The position numbers were made by a program, and so were the translations under genes. This document shows positions 48,307-55,446 of a stretch of DNA of 64,000 bases, piece by piece (the first letter of the stretch is position 1; the number at the start of each line of letters is the position of its first letter). The notes beneath the pieces are model-generated. The model was not told the DNA's origin, ran no database searches, and saw only the letters and a list, made by a program, of their open reading frames with translations. This stretch comes from Cronobacter malonaticus LMG 23826 (lineage in GTDB: Bacteria > Pseudomonadota > Gammaproteobacteria > Enterobacterales > Enterobacteriaceae): assembly GCF_001277215.2 (NCBI RefSeq), contig NZ_CP013940.1, positions 3,534,001 to 3,598,000 on the forward strand, read 5' to 3'.

Positions 48307-49515
48307 TTAAGTCAGCTCTGCATAAAGCCCAGTGAGCTCCGCAATAAACTCTCCTAACGTCAACAGTTCTTCTCTGATTGCTTCCGGATATTTTTTGTGT
48401 AGTGACGATGGCACAACCAGCCTGACCCCAGCATCCTGCATCTCTCTATATTGAGCCTGAGAAACCCCTTCCTGCAGCGTAAACAAATGCACCTGCGAGA
48501 TTTTGTCTGCTTCGTTCAGTATCTGACGCCAGCGATCTTTACAGGTTGTCTTCACGGCCAGCATACGCAGTTTTTCTTCAGGAAAGTCTGTATCGTGGTA
48601 AGCCTCTGCAGACGGAAACAAAAAGTCCGGCTTTTTATTACCTTCAGTGACTGCCTGCGTAGCGAAGTGCCGCAGACCATGCTCAACAAAAAGGTGTTCA
48701 AGATGCAGTTCTAGCGACTTTCCGGCCCGGGATTTACGACGATTACTTACAGAGTTGGCCAGCGCAATAAACTCATCTACAGATCCAAATCCCTTTCGGA
48801 TAATGTCAAGAACATGTAATTCCTCAACAAGCAGAAATATATCGTACTCGACGCGACGACGTTCAATAAGCTGTTCATCCGGATCGTCGGATTTTTTCAC
48901 ATAATGTCCAGCGGCATACTCAATTATTTCGCTTCCTGACGGAAAACGCCGCTTCCAGTTTTCAGGGATAGCATATTTGTGATTAACAGTTGCATTCTGA
49001 AGAGATAGCCCACCAAGAATTTCTCCGGCAGGTCCAGATATCAGCGTTCCTGGAATAATTTCGCCGATAGCGGACTCAATAATATTCTCTTCATCTGGGC
49101 TGACGCAGACCCAGATTTGCACAGACGAACAATCGCCTCTCTGCTCATCGAGCTCAAAAGCCAAGATCGTCAAAGCTCCGGTATTCTCAGGATTCTGCAG
49201 TGGGCTGCCTTTTCCCCATCGTGTGATACGCTTTTCATTCCTGGTCCCACCAAAAAAACGGTTGTTGTAATAGATGGCCCGGGCCTCACTATCAGGACAT
49301 TGATGTGAGGAAACATGCGCTGTGAGATAGACAGAAGGGTTCAGCTCCCGGGTATGATTGATAGACGGAAGCAGTTTTTCAACAATACCTGAAGGGATAT
49401 AAAGCCCGACCTGATGACCGCCTGTTGCGCCGGTATCATTGGCGGACAGCCGCTTTATGTAGACAAAATAATTTCCGCTTGCGATACAAGAAAGCCAGTT
49501 ATGAAAAACCGACAT
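48307..49515 (-). CDS. ecoRIIR: EcoRII-type type IIE restriction endonuclease, CCWGG
   Basis: This 402-residue protein is closely similar to EcoRII (404 aa). The N-terminal effector domain (about 1-170) contains KRLSANDTGATGGHQVGLYI. The C-terminal PD-ExK-type catalytic domain has D297 (KKPDFLFP), Y306, K322 and K326 (VKTTCK), corresponding to EcoRII D299, Y308, K324 and K328. It needs two CCWGG sites to cut. The catalytic residues are intact, so it should be active. It is convergent with the methyltransferase gene, 45 bases apart, as in the EcoRII plasmid system. Confidence 0.95.
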   Translation of the reverse strand: MSVFHNWLSCIASGNYFVYIKRLSANDTGATGGHQVGLYIPSGIVEKLLPSINHTRELNPSVYLTAHVSSHQCPDSEARAIYYNNRFFGGTRNEKRITRWGKGSPLQNPENTGALTILAFELDEQRGDCSSVQIWVCVSPDEENIIESAIGEIIPGTLISGPAGEILGGLSLQNATVNHKYAIPENWKRRFPSGSEIIEYAAGHYVKKSDDPDEQLIERRRVEYDIFLLVEELHVLDIIRKGFGSVDEFIALANSVSNRRKSRAGKSLELHLEHLFVEHGLRHFATQAVTEGNKKPDFLFPSAEAYHDTDFPEEKLRMLAVKTTCKDRWRQILNEADKISQVHLFTLQEGVSQAQYREMQDAGVRLVVPSSLHKKYPEAIREELLTLGEFIAELTGLYAELT

Positions 49516-49599
49516 AAGCCCCCCTCCGTTGCCGTGATATTCCTCTCCATTTTTCCATAGTTATACACAAGCAGCCAGTATGGGCTATTACAGATCGCA

Positions 49600-49792
49600 G
49601 GCATTCGCCAAAAGAGATATCTTGGTAAACTCCTAAAGCCAGCATCTTTTGCTTTCCACCAAAGCGGTACTGCAGACGCCAGTATCTTGAACCATTTGGG
49701 TGGACGAGAAGATGTATACCATTACCATCGGTCAGCTTATATTGTTTGACCGTTGGCTTAGCTGTTCTGACCTTAATATCTATTAGAGCCAT
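49600..49792 (-). pseudogene. N-terminal remnant of a P4-type integrase
   Basis: About 63 residues match the start of leuX/P4-type tyrosine integrases: MALIDIKVRTAKPTVKQYKL, DGNGIHLLVHPNGSRYWRL and GGKQKMLALGVYQDIS. After FGE the frame no longer matches, and the catalytic domain is absent. It lies about 200 bases from leuX in the expected orientation, so it marks the integrase of the element that entered at this tRNA. Confidence 0.85.
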
Positions 49793-49940
49793 GCTTATCC
49801 CTCTCTGTTGGTACAAATATTATCTCGAATCGGAAATACCATCATCTGTACTAACATCTGTTGGTCGATGTACGTTGAAGTCGGTTGTCCTAGAGAGTTG
49901 ATATAGTGGGATAGGTAGGTAACAGCTGAATTTCAGACAC

Positions 49941-49970
49941 AAAAAAAGCCGCCTCTGTGGGCAGCTTCTT
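49941..49970 (-). terminator. Terminator downstream of leuX
   Basis: On the minus strand AGCTGCC pairs with GGCGGCT (one G-T pair) around a short loop and is followed by seven T, 18 bases beyond the tRNA 3' end. Confidence 0.82.
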
Positions 49971-49987
49971 TTTCACGCAATGCTTTA

Positions 49988-50071
49988 TGGTGCGAAGGCC
50001 GGACTCGAACCGGCACGTATTTCTACGGTTGATTTTGAATCAACTGCGTCTACCGATTTCGCCACTCCGGC
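49988..50071 (-). tRNA. leuX: tRNA-Leu(CAA), leuX, with an irregular acceptor stem
   Basis: The minus strand reads GCCGGAGTGGCGAAATCGGT..., with anticodon loop TTCAAAA (CAA) and T arm GCCGG-TTCGAGT-CCGGC, then CTTCGC and ACCA. It matches E. coli leuX almost throughout. E. coli has seven bases (CTTCGGC) before ACCA, whereas here there are six, so the 5' acceptor GCCGGAG cannot pair fully. Total length is 84 with CCA, one less than E. coli. The 3' end is the known attachment site for P4-like islands, and an integrase remnant follows. Whether the tRNA works is unclear. Confidence 0.92.
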
Positions 50072-50330
50072 ACGGAAGGGATGCGGAAAACGTTGGGATT
50101 ATACCTGTCAGGGGCCGCCATGCAAGCAGCGCTCTTGCGCCGTCCTGCCGAGTGCTGAAAATTTCAGCATAACGCCTCCTCCTTTCTCCATCCTTTCCTT
50201 CTTCTCCCCGCTCACAAATTCATCAAAACAATCATTTGCAGGTTTACATCACCTTTCATTTGTTATGTGATCCCGTAACGGGCTTCACTACCCATACGGC
50301 TCGCCCTCTCCTCCCCTGACAGGACAACAT

Positions 50331-51347
50331 ATGGATTTTTTCGAGAAAGATCCCACGCCGGAAAACTACTGGCGCGGCGTGATCCTTTTTGGAAACAACT
50401 TCGCCACGTACAAGTTCGCGCTGGCGCAGGCGCTGTATGAGGTAAAGCGCGAAAACAGCCTCGTGAAGCTCGAAGACCTGGCGCTGCCGTTCAGCGCGCA
50501 TATCTGCGCGCACCTCAGAGAAGCGCCTAAGCAAATCCTCAACATAAAGCGTCCTGGTCAGTTCATCCTTGCCTGCCAGCAGTTTAACCAGCAGGAGATA
50601 ACGCAGGGGCAGCTTATCGAGGCGACGGTCAGGCACGGGTTTAACGTCGTGCTGAAGGCGTTTCACAATGTCAGCGGCGGGCCGATCGCGAAACCGTTTT
50701 TCATCAACGAACCGCGCGCCCACAAAGCCATCCGCCTGACCGATGACTTTTATCACCTCACGGAAACCACGCAGTTCGCGAATCTTACGCATGAAACCGA
50801 CGCCCGCTGGAGGCTGGTCGAAAAAGCCTGGCAGATGAACCTGCCGCCGCAGTTGCTGGATGTCCATTACGATCCCGAGCAGGAAACCCTCTTCACCCGC
50901 TTAAGCTCATCGCGCATCGCGCTGACGAGCTGTCGCAACAGCCTGAACGGCTACCAGAAGGGCCACTGTTTTTACTGCAACGCGCCCATCAGCCTTGAGA
51001 AGCATGACCCGACGCTTGCCGATGTCGATCACTTTCTGCCGCTTGCCGCTCAACTGCCGGGCGTTAACCTCAACGGCGTCTGGAATCTGGTGCTTGCGTG
51101 TCGCAGCTGTAACCGCGGCGAAAACGGCAAATCCGCCCGCGTCCCGACGCTTGCGCTACTGGCACGGCTGCATGCCCGTAACGAATACTTTATTAACAGC
51201 CGCCTGCCGTTGCATGAGGCAATCATTAACCAGACGGGTAATAATGAGCGCCAGCGTAAAACCTTTTTGCAGGATGCCTGGAACGCCGCCTTTGCGAACC
51301 GCCTGCGGCAGTGGGCGCCCGAGCAGCAACAGGAGCTGATTTTCTGA
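50331..51347 (+). CDS. HNH endonuclease
   Basis: This 338-residue protein has a C-terminal HNH/His-Me finger domain: C213-x2-C216 (CFYC), D231-V-D233-H234 (DVDHFLP), N252 and C257-x2-C260 with NRGENGK after it. The first 200 residues are an unrecognised helical domain (YWRGVILFGNNFATYKFALAQAL near the start). It overlaps the following methyltransferase gene by one base (TGATG), so the two are one unit. This looks like a nuclease-methylase pair next to the leuX hotspot; a defence role is inferred only. Confidence 0.85.
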   Translation: MDFFEKDPTPENYWRGVILFGNNFATYKFALAQALYEVKRENSLVKLEDLALPFSAHICAHLREAPKQILNIKRPGQFILACQQFNQQEITQGQLIEATVRHGFNVVLKAFHNVSGGPIAKPFFINEPRAHKAIRLTDDFYHLTETTQFANLTHETDARWRLVEKAWQMNLPPQLLDVHYDPEQETLFTRLSSSRIALTSCRNSLNGYQKGHCFYCNAPISLEKHDPTLADVDHFLPLAAQLPGVNLNGVWNLVLACRSCNRGENGKSARVPTLALLARLHARNEYFINSRLPLHEAIINQTGNNERQRKTFLQDAWNAAFANRLRQWAPEQQQELIF

Positions 51348-51925
51348 TGACGCAGAACTATTATCAGGCGCACGCGCATGAATTTTTCGAGGGCACCGTC
51401 GCGGTCGATATGTCCTCGTTATATGACGCATTCACCCCGCACCTGCCTGTGGGCACGCGCGTTCTGGACGCAGGCTGCGGCTCCGGGCGCGATGCGCTCG
51501 CGTTCCGTCAGATGGGCTATGAAGTCGAGGCGTTCGACGCCTGCGGCGAACTGGTCGCGCTGGCGCGGGCCCACAGCGGCCTGCCGGTAAAGGAGATGAC
51601 GTTTAGTGAGCTTGATGCGGTTGAACGCTACGACGGCATCTGGTGCTGCGCGTCGCTGCTGCATCTCTCGCATGACGAACTGCCCGCAGCCATGCAAAAG
51701 CTGTTGGCCGCGCTGAAGCCCGGCGGCGTCTGGTATCTCTCGTTTAAATATGGTGACGGCGAGCGCGAACAGCAGGGGCGGCGCTTTACCGATATGAACG
51801 AAGCCCGCCTGACGACGCTGCTGGCCGCCTTTCCTGAGCTGTCGCCGCAGGCATTATGGGTAACGCAGGATAAACGCCCGGAGCGCACCGAGCAGTGGCT
51901 GAATGGGTTGCTTGTAAAGCGCTAA
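51347..51925 (+). CDS. Class I SAM-dependent methyltransferase
   Basis: This 192-residue Rossmann-fold enzyme has motif I VLDAGCGSGRDAL (about residues 36-48), then FDACGELVALARAH and LKPGGVWYLSFKYG. It resembles TehB/UbiE-type small-molecule methylases more than DNA methylases, since no NPPY- or PC-type motif is seen. It starts within the stop codon of the HNH nuclease gene. A start at 51311 would give an unsupported extension. The substrate is unknown. Confidence 0.85.
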   Translation: MTQNYYQAHAHEFFEGTVAVDMSSLYDAFTPHLPVGTRVLDAGCGSGRDALAFRQMGYEVEAFDACGELVALARAHSGLPVKEMTFSELDAVERYDGIWCCASLLHLSHDELPAAMQKLLAALKPGGVWYLSFKYGDGEREQQGRRFTDMNEARLTTLLAAFPELSPQALWVTQDKRPERTEQWLNGLLVKR

Positions 51926-52274
51926 AGCCTCTTCATTTTAATATTGTGACGTTATTCACAGGCCTGGTTTATTGATATTGTCCGTGGAATAATGCCGCGA
52001 GCTTTTAAAACCGCGCCTGGATTTGTTAATAACCAATAAATGGCTGTGCGTGCTTTTATCTTTCCATATAAATCAGCCACAAATAAAGAATACATAAATT
52101 AACACCCTGCTATATATGATATTTTCTTAAGAATTTTTTTCGATTTTTAATTATGCCACTGAACCCATCGGCAAAAAGACCTATGGCAAATAGCCTCTTT
52201 TATTTTTTTCGTACCTTTGAATACTCTTGCAGTTTATAGACTTCCCAACGAGCGCTACTGCATGGAGATTAACA
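51926..52274. other. AT-rich intergenic region before the LuxR-type gene
   Basis: About 350 bases, markedly AT-rich around 52020-52210, with no credible coding frame. It probably holds the promoter and a long leader for the LuxR-type regulator. No RNA gene was recognised. Confidence 0.5.
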
Positions 52275-52877
52275 ATGAATGTGTTAATGATTGACAAGCA
52301 ATCGATATTTATTGAAGGAATGGCATCGGTGTTGAAGCAGTTTATTCCAGAAATAACCATCCGCGGGTTAAATAACCCGGATGAGATAGATAGCACACTC
52401 GGTTATTTTCCGGCCTCGTTGATTTTGCTGGATGGTGATGCGGGTAAAAACGTAAACCTCGATTTGCTGGATGATCTGGCGCAACGCCACCCTGCCATTC
52501 CGGTGGTGTTGCTGGTTCATCAGTGCCAGCCCGCGCTGTTGCGGCTGTTTTTGCGTCATCATGTGGCAGCGTTCGTGCGGCGCGATTCACCGCCGGAAGC
52601 CATTGTTCAGACGTTGCGCGCGGCTGCGATGGGGATGCTCTGCTTCCCGCAGGAGAGCGTGTCACTGCTGGACAGCGGCCCCGGCGCGCTGGCACGGCTG
52701 AGCGAGCGCCAGCGTGAAATCCTCAAGCTGCTGGCGGCAGGGGAATCAAACAAACAGATAAGCCGCCATCTGAATATCAGCGCCGGCACGGTGAAGGCCC
52801 ATCTGGAATCGATATTCCGCCGTCTTAACGTGACCAATCGCACTCAGGCGGCCATGATGTATTCAGGGGATGAATAA
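52275..52877 (+). CDS. LuxR/NarL-type regulator with a degenerate receiver domain
   Basis: This 200-residue protein has an N-terminal receiver-like domain (MNVLMIDKQSIFIEGMASVL, LILLDGDAG with an Asp near residue 55) and a C-terminal LuxR helix-turn-helix (LSERQREILKLLAAGESNKQISRHLN, about 136-190). In the receiver, the usual Thr/Ser and Lys positions read VVLLV and FVRRDS, so normal phosphorylation is doubtful. The ATG at 52275 follows GGAG. It faces the RNase A-like gene tail to tail and is the best candidate regulator for that cluster. Confidence 0.82.
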   Translation: MNVLMIDKQSIFIEGMASVLKQFIPEITIRGLNNPDEIDSTLGYFPASLILLDGDAGKNVNLDLLDDLAQRHPAIPVVLLVHQCQPALLRLFLRHHVAAFVRRDSPPEAIVQTLRAAAMGMLCFPQESVSLLDSGPGALARLSERQREILKLLAAGESNKQISRHLNISAGTVKAHLESIFRRLNVTNRTQAAMMYSGDE

Positions 52878-52958
52878 ATCCCTGCGCCCAGGTTAACGCA
52901 GGATAAATTAACGCAGACATTTATGGGGCATTATGCGCTGCATAATGCCCCTGTTTGT

Positions 52959-53477
52959 TTACTGCGGATAGCTGGTTAATACGTGCCATTGACCGTTCAC
53001 ATTTTGCATGACGGTAATCGCGGTACGGTTATTGGCAATATTAAACGCGCCATTGTTATTAACGCCCAGTCCAACATTGACTGCACCGTTGCCGTTCATC
53101 TGGGTATTAATCACAAAGCGGTTCTGATTCAGAACCTGTTGTGCGCAGAACGCCTGAATATCAGCCCCCACCTGCGTCCACATCGCCTGCGCCGAAAGCC
53201 ATGCCGACGCGGTCGCCGTCTGCGGGCACCCAGGCTGGCCACCATTAACGCGCTGCGTAAGCCAAGCCTGATTCTGCCCGATATGGCACTGCACCAGATG
53301 ACCGCCCGCATTATCCTGCGCCGCCGCCCAGGCGGCCTCTCCCCCCGCCTGCGGGAAATTACACGCCGGGCCATTTAACGCCCAGCTACTAAAAGAAAAG
53401 GCCATGAATGTGGCAGCAAAAGCGCCGGACAATACGCGGTTTTTGGTTTTGCCTGAAAACAGATTAACAGTAAACAT
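52959..53477 (-). CDS. Secreted RNase A-like toxin-domain protein
   Basis: This 172-residue protein has a signal peptide (to about residue 33, SFSSWA) and then the pattern of the bacterial CdiA-CT RNase A domain: GGHLVQCHIGQNQAWLTQR (residues 58-76), ATASAW, I--V-type middle, and the end WHVLTSYPQ. Candidate catalytic residues are H65, R76, T168 and Y170. These match the spacing recalled for the Yersinia kristensenii CdiA toxin (His175, Arg186, Thr276, Tyr278). It is a free secreted protein, not a CdiA tip. No immunity gene is obvious nearby. The ATG at 53477 has AGGAGAG upstream. It lies at the end of the DUF2589-lysozyme-membrane cluster. Confidence 0.68.
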   Translation of the reverse strand: MFTVNLFSGKTKNRVLSGAFAATFMAFSFSSWALNGPACNFPQAGGEAAWAAAQDNAGGHLVQCHIGQNQAWLTQRVNGGQPGCPQTATASAWLSAQAMWTQVGADIQAFCAQQVLNQNRFVINTQMNGNGAVNVGLGVNNNGAFNIANNRTAITVMQNVNGQWHVLTSYPQ

Positions 53478-53599
53478 ATCTCTCTCCTGCAATTAAATGA
53501 AAGGGAATGCGAAATCGCAGGGATAAAATAAATTCAGGAGAGTATCAGGCATATTTGCCAGGAGGCGTAAAATCAGCGTCGTTTAGCCTGGGCCATTTC

Positions 53600-53628
53600 C
53601 CCGGAATAACCTTTCCAGCTATTCCGGG
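53600..53628. other. Perfect hairpin between the membrane gene and the RNase A-like gene
   Basis: CCCGGAATA (53600-53608) pairs perfectly with TATTCCGGG (53620-53628). It lies just after the stop at 53635 and has no T-tract. It may partly separate expression of the secreted protein from the upstream genes. Confidence 0.6.
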
Positions 53629-53634
53629 AATCGA

Positions 53635-54015
53635 TTATTGCGCCGTTTTCTTTCGTGGCGTGCGCGGTGGGGATTTTTTCCTGGCGGGTGCAGCGGCTTT
53701 ACGTTTGGGCGGAGTCGATGCGGTTTTCCGGCTCGATATCATATTCCAGAAATAATAAATCGCCACCAGCCCCACGCCCATATCTTTTAAGATCCAGAAC
53801 GGTAGCGTCTGTACCATAATATTAGTGTCGAATAATAAATAGGGTAAGTTAAGCCCGCTCTGGGCTGCAAAACCAAATGCAGCGACTAATAACCCGAGCC
53901 GATACCATAACGGAATTAACAGCATTCTTGTGTTCAGCGCACTGATAAAAATTACGATAGCCACGGTGATATCTATGAGCGTCACGGCCCAGAACAGTAA
54001 TTTAATGGATGGCAT
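53635..54015 (-). CDS. Small membrane protein with Lys/Pro-rich tail, holin-like
   Basis: This 126-residue protein has three hydrophobic segments (about 5-27, 35-60 and 68-92) and a strongly basic tail (PPKRKAAAPARKKSPPRTPR in part). Small size, three membrane passes and a basic C-terminus fit a holin-type protein; no family match is recognised. Its start overlaps the stop of the preceding membrane gene (TAATG), so the two are coupled. A lysozyme gene is encoded upstream in the same run. Confidence 0.65.
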   Translation of the reverse strand: MPSIKLLFWAVTLIDITVAIVIFISALNTRMLLIPLWYRLGLLVAAFGFAAQSGLNLPYLLFDTNIMVQTLPFWILKDMGVGLVAIYYFWNMISSRKTASTPPKRKAAAPARKKSPPRTPRKKTAQ

Positions 54016-54434
54016 TATGTCTCTCCTGATTTCGGGCGTCGGGGTGCGCGTCTGCGCCCCGGCGCGCGTTTCGCCACGCCGCGGGCGACGCGCTTAAGCT
54101 CGTCCGCGACCTGCAAAATGTCGTGACCTTCGCGACGGTTAAAAAAGTTGGCGACCCAGGCGATCATCCCGACGCTCAGCGCGCCGACGAAATATCCGAT
54201 CCCCATGGCGATATCGCTGTCCCGGAAGTTCATGCCGAGCCAGTGCGAAATAAACCCGCCCAGCGTAAACGTGGTACTGACGCTGATCGCGCCGATAATT
54301 ACGCCTGCCGCCAGTCGGCCATGCTGATGCAGTTTTTTAGGCTGCCAGAAGAACGACACGCTCAGCCCGCCAAATAATCCGGCGAGCGCGGCAAGGCACT
54401 GGCTTAATAGCTCATGAATGTTGTGATCTGCCAT
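54015..54434 (-). CDS. Small membrane protein with Arg-rich tail, holin-like
   Basis: This 139-residue protein has three hydrophobic segments (about 10-27, 38-62 and 70-92) and a basic C-terminus (RVARGVAKRAPGRRRAPRRP in part). It resembles phage holins in size and layout (GGLSVSFFWQPKKL between helices 1 and 2). The ATG at 54434 is preceded by GAGGTGCC; a start at 54473 is less likely. It is coupled to the next small membrane gene. Holin function is inferred from layout and from the lysozyme gene nearby. Confidence 0.65.
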   Translation of the reverse strand: MADHNIHELLSQCLAALAGLFGGLSVSFFWQPKKLHQHGRLAAGVIIGAISVSTTFTLGGFISHWLGMNFRDSDIAMGIGYFVGALSVGMIAWVANFFNRREGHDILQVADELKRVARGVAKRAPGRRRAPRRPKSGET

Positions 54435-54487
54435 AACGGCACCTCGAAAAAGCGGCCCCGGCGCAGAAGGCACTGAGGCCGCGGCGG

Positions 54488-54970
54488 TTACTGACAGGGA
54501 GGAAGTACCACAGCGCTGGCATCGTTATCCGTCGAGAGATAGCGCGTCATGCTCTGCGCGCTGTAGATAAGATGCCGACCACTGCTGATGCCCCGCACGC
54601 TGTCAATATCGGCGGTGTACCATTCGCCGGGCTCCGGCAGCGGCGCGCCGGTGTAGCGATCGCCCCCGAGCTGTTTTTTATTCAGCGCCCAGACGTTCCA
54701 CAGCGAATCCTGCGGATTGCCGCTCCAGCCAAGCTTGCGGGCTTCCTCGCGCGTCACATATTCACGGGGCAGCACGTCGTCTTTATTCAGCGTGCGTAAT
54801 AACCCGGTGAGTTTAGCGATATCCTTAACGGGCTTTTTATTTTGCGCCGTCAGCTCCTTATTCGCGTTATTTACCACCAGATCGCATTCCGGCAGGCTGG
54901 CATAACCCGGCACGATAAAAAGGCATGCAGCAAGCCCCATGCCGAGCGGCATGTATTTACTATGTTTCAT
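54488..54970 (-). CDS. Exported barnase-like (microbial RNase fold) protein lacking catalytic residues
   Basis: This 160-residue protein has a signal peptide (to about residue 25, PGYAS). Its mature part follows barnase: YVTREEARKLGW, LGGDRYTG, YTADIDS, RHLIYSA, YLSTDN. Aligned by eye, the barnase catalytic residues are changed: Glu73 to T119, Arg83 to S129, Arg87 to H133, His102 to N149. It may bind RNA or another protein without cutting, or have an altered active site. It lies between a lysozyme gene and two holin-like genes. Confidence 0.72.
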   Translation of the reverse strand: MKHSKYMPLGMGLAACLFIVPGYASLPECDLVVNNANKELTAQNKKPVKDIAKLTGLLRTLNKDDVLPREYVTREEARKLGWSGNPQDSLWNVWALNKKQLGGDRYTGAPLPEPGEWYTADIDSVRGISSGRHLIYSAQSMTRYLSTDNDASAVVLPPCQ

Positions 54971-54993
54971 AGGTAATTCCTTTAATCAGCGCA

Positions 54994-55446
54994 TCAAAGG
55001 GCAGTCAGAAATAACAGACGCTCGGCTTCACGGCGGCGGGTTAATCCAGCCAGCACATTCCCGCCCGCTTTATTCCAGCGTAAAAACTGATCCGCCGCCT
55101 CACGATAACTGCCCTGATTCAGTAATCGCAGCAGTGTACTGCTTTGCAGATTGCCGAGGCCGACGTTAAAGGCGAAGCTCACCAGCGCATCAAACTGATT
55201 CTGGTTGAGATCCACTTTCACCATCTGACGAATACCGCGCTCGGTCATGCCCAAATCAGCACGCAGGAGATCTTCCGCTTCCTGAAGCGTTAAAGGGCGC
55301 GGAAAGTTTTCATTCGGTAAAATAAGATGGCCGTAGCCGATGGTCCATTTACCGATCGCGTCCTGGTATTTATCCAGGCGCAGCCCTTCAAACGATTTAA
55401 TTAATTCCACGCCGGGTACGCCGGTGTTGGTGGGGATATTAGCCAT
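54994..55446 (-). CDS. GH24 phage-type lysozyme (endolysin)
   Basis: This 150-residue lysozyme has the GH24 catalytic set E20 (KSFEGLRL), D29 (YQDAIG) and T35 (WTIGYGH), with the T4-lysozyme spacing of 9 and 6. It has no signal peptide, so it needs a holin-type pore or other route to reach peptidoglycan. The ATG at 55446 follows AGGAG and overlaps the end of the upstream DUF2589-type gene by eight bases. No other phage genes are present. Confidence 0.93.
   Translation of the reverse strand: MANIPTNTGVPGVELIKSFEGLRLDKYQDAIGKWTIGYGHLILPNENFPRPLTLQEAEDLLRADLGMTERGIRQMVKVDLNQNQFDALVSFAFNVGLGNLQSSTLLRLLNQGSYREAADQFLRWNKAGGNVLAGLTRRREAERLLFLTAL

Noticed and set aside
49499..49816. Treating the 105-residue integrase frame as a functional gene
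   Set aside because: Only the first 63 residues match integrases; the catalytic domain and R-H-R-Y residues are missing.
54994..55446. A prophage around the lysozyme gene
   Set aside because: No capsid, tail, terminase, replication or integrase genes accompany the lysozyme; neighbours are DUF2589 and small secreted or membrane proteins.
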